Shown one piece after another: positions 59,648 to 64,000 of a DNA stretch of 64,000 nt (positions within the stretch are counted from its first letter, which is position 1; the number at the start of each line of letters is the position of its first letter). The position numbers and the translations under genes are program-made. The DNA lies in the NCBI GenBank assembly GCA_003565155.1, contig PXDB01000039.1, forward strand, positions 1-64,000. The letters run 5' to 3'. This stretch comes from Nitriliruptoraceae bacterium (GTDB taxonomy: Bacteria; Actinomycetota; Nitriliruptoria; Nitriliruptorales; Nitriliruptoraceae). The notes beneath the pieces were generated by a model, which was not told the origin of the DNA, did not search any database, and was given only the letters and a program-made list of their open reading frames with translations.

Positions 59648-60208
59648 ATGAGCCTCGACGAGATCGTCAACGACGCCGCCCACCGGATGGACCAGGCGGT
59701 GGAGAAGGTGAGCGAGGACTTCGCGGGGATCCGGACGGGTCGGGCGAACCCGCAGCTGCTCAACCGGGTCATGGTCGAGTACTACGGGACACCCACGCCG
59801 CTCCAGCAGCTGGCGAACTTCTCCGTGCCGGAACCACGGATGCTGCTCGTCAACCCCTTCGACAAGAGCTCGGTCAACCAGATAGAGAAGGCGATCCGTG
59901 ACGCCGACCTCGGGCTGAACCCGGCCAACGACGGCGGCACGATCCGGTGCGTGTTCCCCGAGCTCACCCAGGAGCGCCGCAAGGAGTACATCAAGCTGGC
60001 CAAGGGTGCGGCTGAGGACGGCAAGGTCGCCGTGCGCAACATCCGTCGCAGCGCCCGCGACGCGATGCAGAAGCTCGAGGACGACGGGGACGTGGGCGCC
60101 GATGAGCATGACCGCTACACCAAGCAGCTCGAGTCGATGACCGGCGAGCGTGTCGCCCGCATCGACAAGGCCCTCGAGGCCAAGGAACAGGAGCTGATGG
60201 AGGTCTGA
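59648..60208 (+). CDS. frr: Ribosome recycling factor
   Basis: A 186-residue RRF that splits post-termination ribosomes with EF-G. RTGRANPQLLNRVMVEYYG and NPFDKSSVNQIEKAI are diagnostic, and QERRKEYIKLAK and AVRNIRRSARD belong to the three-helix domain. AGGAGGA precedes the ATG. Confidence 0.95.
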   Translation: MSLDEIVNDAAHRMDQAVEKVSEDFAGIRTGRANPQLLNRVMVEYYGTPTPLQQLANFSVPEPRMLLVNPFDKSSVNQIEKAIRDADLGLNPANDGGTIRCVFPELTQERRKEYIKLAKGAAEDGKVAVRNIRRSARDAMQKLEDDGDVGADEHDRYTKQLESMTGERVARIDKALEAKEQELMEV

Positions 60209-60234
60209 GCCGGCGGGCCGGACCGGATGATCCC

Positions 60235-61077
60235 ATGGGCACCAGCGACGCCGATCCACCATCCCGCGGCATGGTCGGGGGTCGGAACCTGCCGGTGGCC
60301 ATCGCCGTGGGCGTGGTGCTCGCGGCGTTGTTCCTGGGCTCGCTGTTCTGGCGGGCCGAAGCGTTCGTCGCCGTCATCACCGTCCTCGCGGCCATCGCCG
60401 CCATCGAGGTGGTCCGGGTACTGGCGCCGGTCGGCGTGCGGGTGTTGCGGGTCCCGTTGCTGCTCGCCGTGCTCATCAGCGTGCCGGGCGCCCTCTACCT
60501 CGGCTCCGCCGGCCAGGGACTCGGCATGTCCGCGCTGCTGCTCACCGCCTTCCTGTGGCTGCTGGTGGACCGCCACCGCACCGCGGTGACCGCCACCCTC
60601 GGCGTGACCACCTTCTTCGGCCTGTGGCTCGGGCTCTTCGCCTCCTACGCCTCGTTGCTGGTCGACCGGCCCGACGGCGCCCTGGCCGTCCTGGCCGTGG
60701 TCGGCGCGGTGATCCTCACCGACATCGGTGGCTACGCCTTCGGCGTGCCCTTCGGGCGCCACAAGGTGGCGCCGACCATCAGCCCCGGGAAGTCCTGGGA
60801 GGGCCTGATCGGCGGTGTCGGCGTCGCCGTGGTCCTGGCGGTCCTGGTGCTCCCGCAGCTCGGGGACACCTTCACCCCGGTGTCGGCAGGGGTGGTCGCC
60901 CTCGCCGCCGGGGGTGCCGGGTTCGTCGGCGACCTCGTCCAGTCGATGGTCAAGCGGGACCTCGGCGTCAAGGACCTGGGTGATGTGCTCCCCGGCCACG
61001 GCGGGGTGCTGGACCGGGTGGACGGCATCCTGTTCGCCCTGCCGGGTGGCTACTACGGGCTCGCCCTCTTCGGCTGA
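60235..61077 (+). CDS. cdsA: Phosphatidate cytidylyltransferase
   Basis: A 280-residue integral membrane enzyme with about eight helices that makes CDP-diacylglycerol, the precursor of phospholipids. The family signature is at the C-terminal end: SMVKRDLGVKDLGDVLPGHG and GVLDRVDGI, with SPGKSWEGLIGG before it. It lies 26 bases after frr; a ribosome site is not obvious (GGA at about 60224). Confidence 0.93.
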   Translation: MGTSDADPPSRGMVGGRNLPVAIAVGVVLAALFLGSLFWRAEAFVAVITVLAAIAAIEVVRVLAPVGVRVLRVPLLLAVLISVPGALYLGSAGQGLGMSALLLTAFLWLLVDRHRTAVTATLGVTTFFGLWLGLFASYASLLVDRPDGALAVLAVVGAVILTDIGGYAFGVPFGRHKVAPTISPGKSWEGLIGGVGVAVVLAVLVLPQLGDTFTPVSAGVVALAAGGAGFVGDLVQSMVKRDLGVKDLGDVLPGHGGVLDRVDGILFALPGGYYGLALFG

Positions 61078-61156
61078 CCGGCGTGGCTGACGGTCCGGCC
61101 TCACCGCGCGGATGCGTGTCCGGGCCTGGTCCCGGCACGGACGGCGCCAGCGGCCG

Positions 61157-61162
61157 TACCCT
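61157..61162 (+). promoter_or_regulatory. -10 box for rlmN
   Basis: TACCCT, 55 bases before the GTG at 61212. It lies inside the in-frame extension and supports the shorter start. Confidence 0.45.
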
Positions 61163-61211
61163 GCCCGACGGTCGCACGCCACCCGTCGACCTGCCGATCC
61201 CTCGAGGCACC

Positions 61212-62462
61212 GTGTCCACCGCCGCACAACCCGTCGTCGATCCCGAGGCGATCGACCCCTACGCCCTCGACCGCGAGGGTCTGGAGGCGTTGGTCGCCGA
61301 GCTCGGCCAGCCGCGGTACCGCGCCGACCAACTCCACGCCTGGCTGGTCCGGGGTGTCGATGACCCCGGCGAGATGACCGATCTGCCCACGGGCCTCCGG
61401 GAGCGACTCGTGGCACGGTTCACGCCGACGCGTCCCGAACTGGTGGCCCACACCGTCGCTGACGACCGCCACACCCACAAGCTGCTGCTGCGCTTCCCCG
61501 ACGGCGAAGCGATCGAGACCGTCCTCATGCTCTACCCGCAGCGGGCGACGGTGTGCATCTCAACCCAGGCCGGCTGCGCCATGGGCTGCCCCTTCTGCGC
61601 CACCGGCCAGGCCGGCTTCCGCCGCCAGCTCACCGCCGGCGAGGTCGTCCGTCAGGTGGTCGTGGCCGACGCAGCGCTGCGCAGTGGTGCGATCGGCGAG
61701 CAGGACCTCCCCGAAGGCGCGCCGAGCCGGGTGACCAACGTGGTGTTCATGGGGATGGGGGAACCGCTGGCCAACCTGCCGGCCACCCTCGCCACGGTCC
61801 GGTGGCTGCACGACCCGGACGGCTTCAACCTCTCGGCCCGCGGGATCACCGTGTCGACCGTCGGTCTGGTCCCCGGCATCACCAAGCTGGCGGAGCTGGG
61901 ACTGCCCGTCACCCTGGCGGTGTCCCTGCACGCCGCCACCGACCCACTCCGCGACGACCTCGTCCCCGTGAACCGCCAGCACCCCCTCGCGGAGGTCGAG
62001 GCGGCGATGGCGGCCTACCGACGTGTCACCAACCGCCGGGTCAGCATCGAGTGGTGCCTGATCGGTGACGTGAACGACGATCCCGAGCAGGCCGACAACC
62101 TCGCGGCGATCGCCCGCCGCCTGCGTGCCCACATCAACGTGATCCCGATGAACCCCACCCCCGGTGTGCGGTGGAAGGAACCCAGCCGTACCCGGACCCA
62201 GGCCTTCGTCGAACGCGTCCGGCGTCGCGGGGCACAGATCACGCTGCGCGACACCCGGGGCCGCGACGCCGACGCGGCCTGCGGGCAGCTGCTCGCCGCC
62301 TACACCCTCGGTGCCGGCACCCGCCTGCCCGCCGCGGTCGGTGCAGCGGACCGGGTGGACGCGGGGCTCGCCCTGACCTCCCTCGGGCCACAGCCGACCG
62401 AAGGCCCCGCAGCTCCCGACACCCCCGGCGCGACGCCCGACACCCCGGCGGAGGCGACGTGA
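61212..62462 (+). CDS. rlmN: Dual-specificity 23S rRNA/tRNA methyltransferase RlmN
   Basis: A 416-residue radical SAM enzyme that makes m2A2503 in 23S rRNA and m2A37 in tRNA. C122, C126 and C129 (CAMGCPFC) bind the iron-sulfur cluster; GMGEPLAN binds SAM; Cys357 in [10 protein letters not shown] is the expected methyl-carrying cysteine. The frame opens at GTG 61083, but those 43 residues are low-complexity and contain a promoter box, while GAGG sits before GTG 61212. The C-terminal 45 residues are Pro/Ala-rich. It overlaps dxr (GTGA). Confidence 0.93.
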   Translation: MSTAAQPVVDPEAIDPYALDREGLEALVAELGQPRYRADQLHAWLVRGVDDPGEMTDLPTGLRERLVARFTPTRPELVAHTVADDRHTHKLLLRFPDGEAIETVLMLYPQRATVCISTQAGCAMGCPFCATGQAGFRRQLTAGEVVRQVVVADAALRSGAIGEQDLPEGAPSRVTNVVFMGMGEPLANLPATLATVRWLHDPDGFNLSARGITVSTVGLVPGITKLAELGLPVTLAVSLHAATDPLRDDLVPVNRQHPLAEVEAAMAAYRRVTNRRVSIEWCLIGDVNDDPEQADNLAAIARRLRAHINVIPMNPTPGVRWKEPSRTRTQAFVERVRRRGAQITLRDTRGRDADAACGQLLAAYTLGAGTRLPAAVGAADRVDAGLALTSLGPQPTEGPAAPDTPGATPDTPAEAT

Positions 62463-63634
62463 GCCGGCGCCGCGTGGTCCTTCTGGGCGCCACCGGTTCG
62501 ATCGGCACCCAGGCACTGGAGGTGGTCGCCGCCCACCCCGACCGCTTCGAGGTGGTGGGCCTCGCCGCCGGCCGGGACGCCGACACCCTGGCACGCCAGG
62601 CTGCGGCGCACGGGGTCCCGCGGGTCGCGCTCGCGGATCAGGACGCCGCAGCGCGCCTGCGTGCCCACGCGCCCCACCTCGAGGTCCTCGACGGCCCCGG
62701 CGCCGCCGCCCGGCTCGCGGCCGTCGACGCGGACCTGGTGGTCAACGGCATCACCGGCTCCATCGGTCTGGCGCCCACCCTGGCCGCCCTGGACGCGCGC
62801 ACGCCCGTCGCCCTGGCCAACAAGGAGAGCCTGATCGTCGGCGGCGAGCTCGTCGTGGCCGCCGCGGAGCGGGCCGGTGGCCGCGCCAGCCACCTCATCC
62901 CCGTGGACAGCGAACACTCGGCCCTGGCGCAGTGCCTGCGCGCCGGTCGCGACACCGAGGTGGCACGGCTGGTGCTCACCGCCAGCGGCGGACCCTTCCG
63001 GGGTTGCGGGCGCGAGGACCTGCGCGGTGTGCGTCCAGAGGACGCCCTGGCCCACCCGACGTGGGCGATGGGCCCCGTCATCACCATCAACAGCGCCACC
63101 CTGGTCAACAAGGGGCTCGAGCTCCTCGAGGCCCACCTGCTGTTCGATGTGCGTCTGGACCGCCTCGACGTCGTCGTCCACCCGCAGTCGGTCGTCCACT
63201 CGATGGTGGAGTTCGTCGATGGCTCCACCATCGCCCAGCTCTCCCCGCCGGACATGCGCCTGCCGATCCAGCTCGCCATGGCCTGGCCGGAGCGCCTCGA
63301 CCACGCCTTCGTCGCCTGCGACTGGACCACCGCGAGCCAGCTCTCCTTCGAGCCCGTCGACCGTGCGACCTTCCCCGCCCTCGACCTCGCGCTGGAAGCC
63401 GGACACCGAGGTGGTGCCCACCCGGCGGTGTACAACGCCGCGAACGAGGTGGCGGTGGCGGCGTTCCTCGACGGCCACCTCGACTTCCTGGGTATCTCCG
63501 GTGTGGTGTCGGCGACCCTCGAGCGCTACGCGGCCAGCGACCCGACCGCGCCCCGTGACCTCACCGAACTGCTCCAGATCGACGCGCACGCCCGAGCGCT
63601 CGCGACCACCATCTGCGGACGAGGACCGGCATGA
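62459..63634 (+). CDS. dxr: 1-deoxy-D-xylulose 5-phosphate reductoisomerase
   Basis: A 391-residue NADPH enzyme of the MEP isoprenoid pathway that makes 2-C-methylerythritol 4-phosphate. [14 protein letters not shown] binds [18 protein letters not shown] and [13 protein letters not shown] hold the active site, and [13 protein letters not shown] and [12 protein letters not shown] are conserved. It starts inside the rlmN stop and overlaps rseP (ATGA). Confidence 0.95.
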   Translation: MSRRRVVLLGATGSIGTQALEVVAAHPDRFEVVGLAAGRDADTLARQAAAHGVPRVALADQDAAARLRAHAPHLEVLDGPGAAARLAAVDADLVVNGITGSIGLAPTLAALDARTPVALANKESLIVGGELVVAAAERAGGRASHLIPVDSEHSALAQCLRAGRDTEVARLVLTASGGPFRGCGREDLRGVRPEDALAHPTWAMGPVITINSATLVNKGLELLEAHLLFDVRLDRLDVVVHPQSVVHSMVEFVDGSTIAQLSPPDMRLPIQLAMAWPERLDHAFVACDWTTASQLSFEPVDRATFPALDLALEAGHRGGAHPAVYNAANEVAVAAFLDGHLDFLGISGVVSATLERYAASDPTAPRDLTELLQIDAHARALATTICGRGPA

Positions 63635-64000
63635 GCAGCGCCCTGGCGATCCTGGCCTTCGTGGCCGCCCTGGTCCTCGCGATCCTCATCCACGAGCTCG
63701 GTCACCTCGTGACCGCCAAGCGCGTCGGGATGAAGGCCGACCGCTACTTCGTCGGCTTCGGCCCCACCCTGTGGTCGACGCGGCGCGGTGAGACCGAGTA
63801 CGGGGTCAAGGCCCTTCCGCTCGGTGGCTTCGTGTCGATCCGCGGGATGTCGCCGCTGGACGAGCGTGACGCACCCGTGCTCGACACCGTGTTCTCGCCT
63901 GCCGCCCTCGACCGTGCCGCTCGCGACGCGGACGCGGAGGACCCCGCCATCCGGGCGGCCAGGCAGGCTGAGGGCGCCACCGCCACGGCCACCGCCACCG
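63631..64000 (+). CDS. rseP: Site-2 protease RseP/Rip1 family (3' partial)
   Basis: The gene starts at the ATGA overlap with dxr and runs off the window end, so only about 123 residues are seen. The zinc motif HELGH lies in the first membrane helix ([15 protein letters not shown]), followed by VGFGPTLW and PLGGFV, as in intramembrane metalloproteases that cut anti-sigma factors. An insert before the PDZ region is rich in Ala, Asp and Thr. Confidence 0.92.
   Translation, partial: MSSALAILAFVAALVLAILIHELGHLVTAKRVGMKADRYFVGFGPTLWSTRRGETEYGVKALPLGGFVSIRGMSPLDERDAPVLDTVFSPAALDRAARDADAEDPAIRAARQAEGATATATAT

Noticed and set aside
1-64000. tRNA, rRNA, 4.5S RNA, insertion sequence, prophage or defence system
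   Set aside because: No cloverleaf, rRNA segment, transposase, integrase other than XerC, or nuclease/methylase pair could be recognised on reading both strands; a covariance-model scan would be needed to exclude small RNAs.

Overview
The window is about 64 kb of very GC-rich, densely coded DNA, almost certainly the chromosome of a deep-branching actinobacterium. The Actinobacteria call is inferred from four things: a SepIVA-like coiled-coil gene between coaD and the YceD/rpmF pair, an F420 pathway gene (fbiD), a zinc-binding L28, and a WhiG/FliA sigma gene between xerC and rpsB. High GC, many GTG starts and -10 boxes of the form TASSST fit this. A Nitriliruptoria-like lineage is a guess; nothing in the sequence proves it. 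I see no rRNA, tRNA, CRISPR array, phage, insertion sequence or recognisable defence island.

Layout. Positions 1-20,600 hold mixed single genes in both orientations: a tandem rhodanese (cut by the window start), mobB, an ArsR regulator, a DUF368/PopT lipid-carrier transporter, divergent dapC and serB, a tandem GNAT, an unknown protein with a possible ADP-ribosyltransferase fold, a degenerate cold-shock protein, fbiD, gpsA, two SDRs, a membrane protein, an orphan histidine kinase, a Cys/Met PLP enzyme with ddl, an Lrp-type ligand domain, rpmB, and fakA-recG. From 22,900 to 31,560 a block of apparently unrelated genes (zinc-ribbon/beta-propeller protein, SDR, acetoacetyl-CoA synthetase, Tat-lipoprotein deacetylase, oligopeptidase B) sits between recG and rsmD.

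From 31,560 to the end, almost every gene is core housekeeping on the plus strand: rsmD, coaD, sepIVA-like, yceD, rpmF, rnc, an Fpg-family gene, acyP, a small coiled coil, smc, ftsY, ffh, rpsP, khpA, rimM, trmD, rplS, lepB, (rnhB reversed), yraN, comM-like, dprA, xerC, whiG-like, a LytM-hydrolase fusion, rpsB, tsf, pyrH, frr, cdsA, rlmN, dxr and rseP (cut by the window end). Together they cover ribosome parts and maturation, protein export, chromosome segregation, UMP, phospholipid and isoprenoid supply, and envelope proteolysis.

Two regulatory styles stand out. Many genes have a TANNNT box 6-8 bases before the start codon, which predicts leaderless mRNAs; others have the same box farther upstream plus a clear Shine-Dalgarno. 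Many junctions inside operons are GTGA, ATGA or TGATG overlaps. Spacers carry tandem repeats and two families of palindromes. The most unusual items are a 20-bp duplication that creates a 7-codon minicistron overlapping the pyrH start, an Fpg-family protein lacking its catalytic proline, a degenerate LytM domain fused to a lipase-like hydrolase, the putative ART-fold protein, and the palindrome families.
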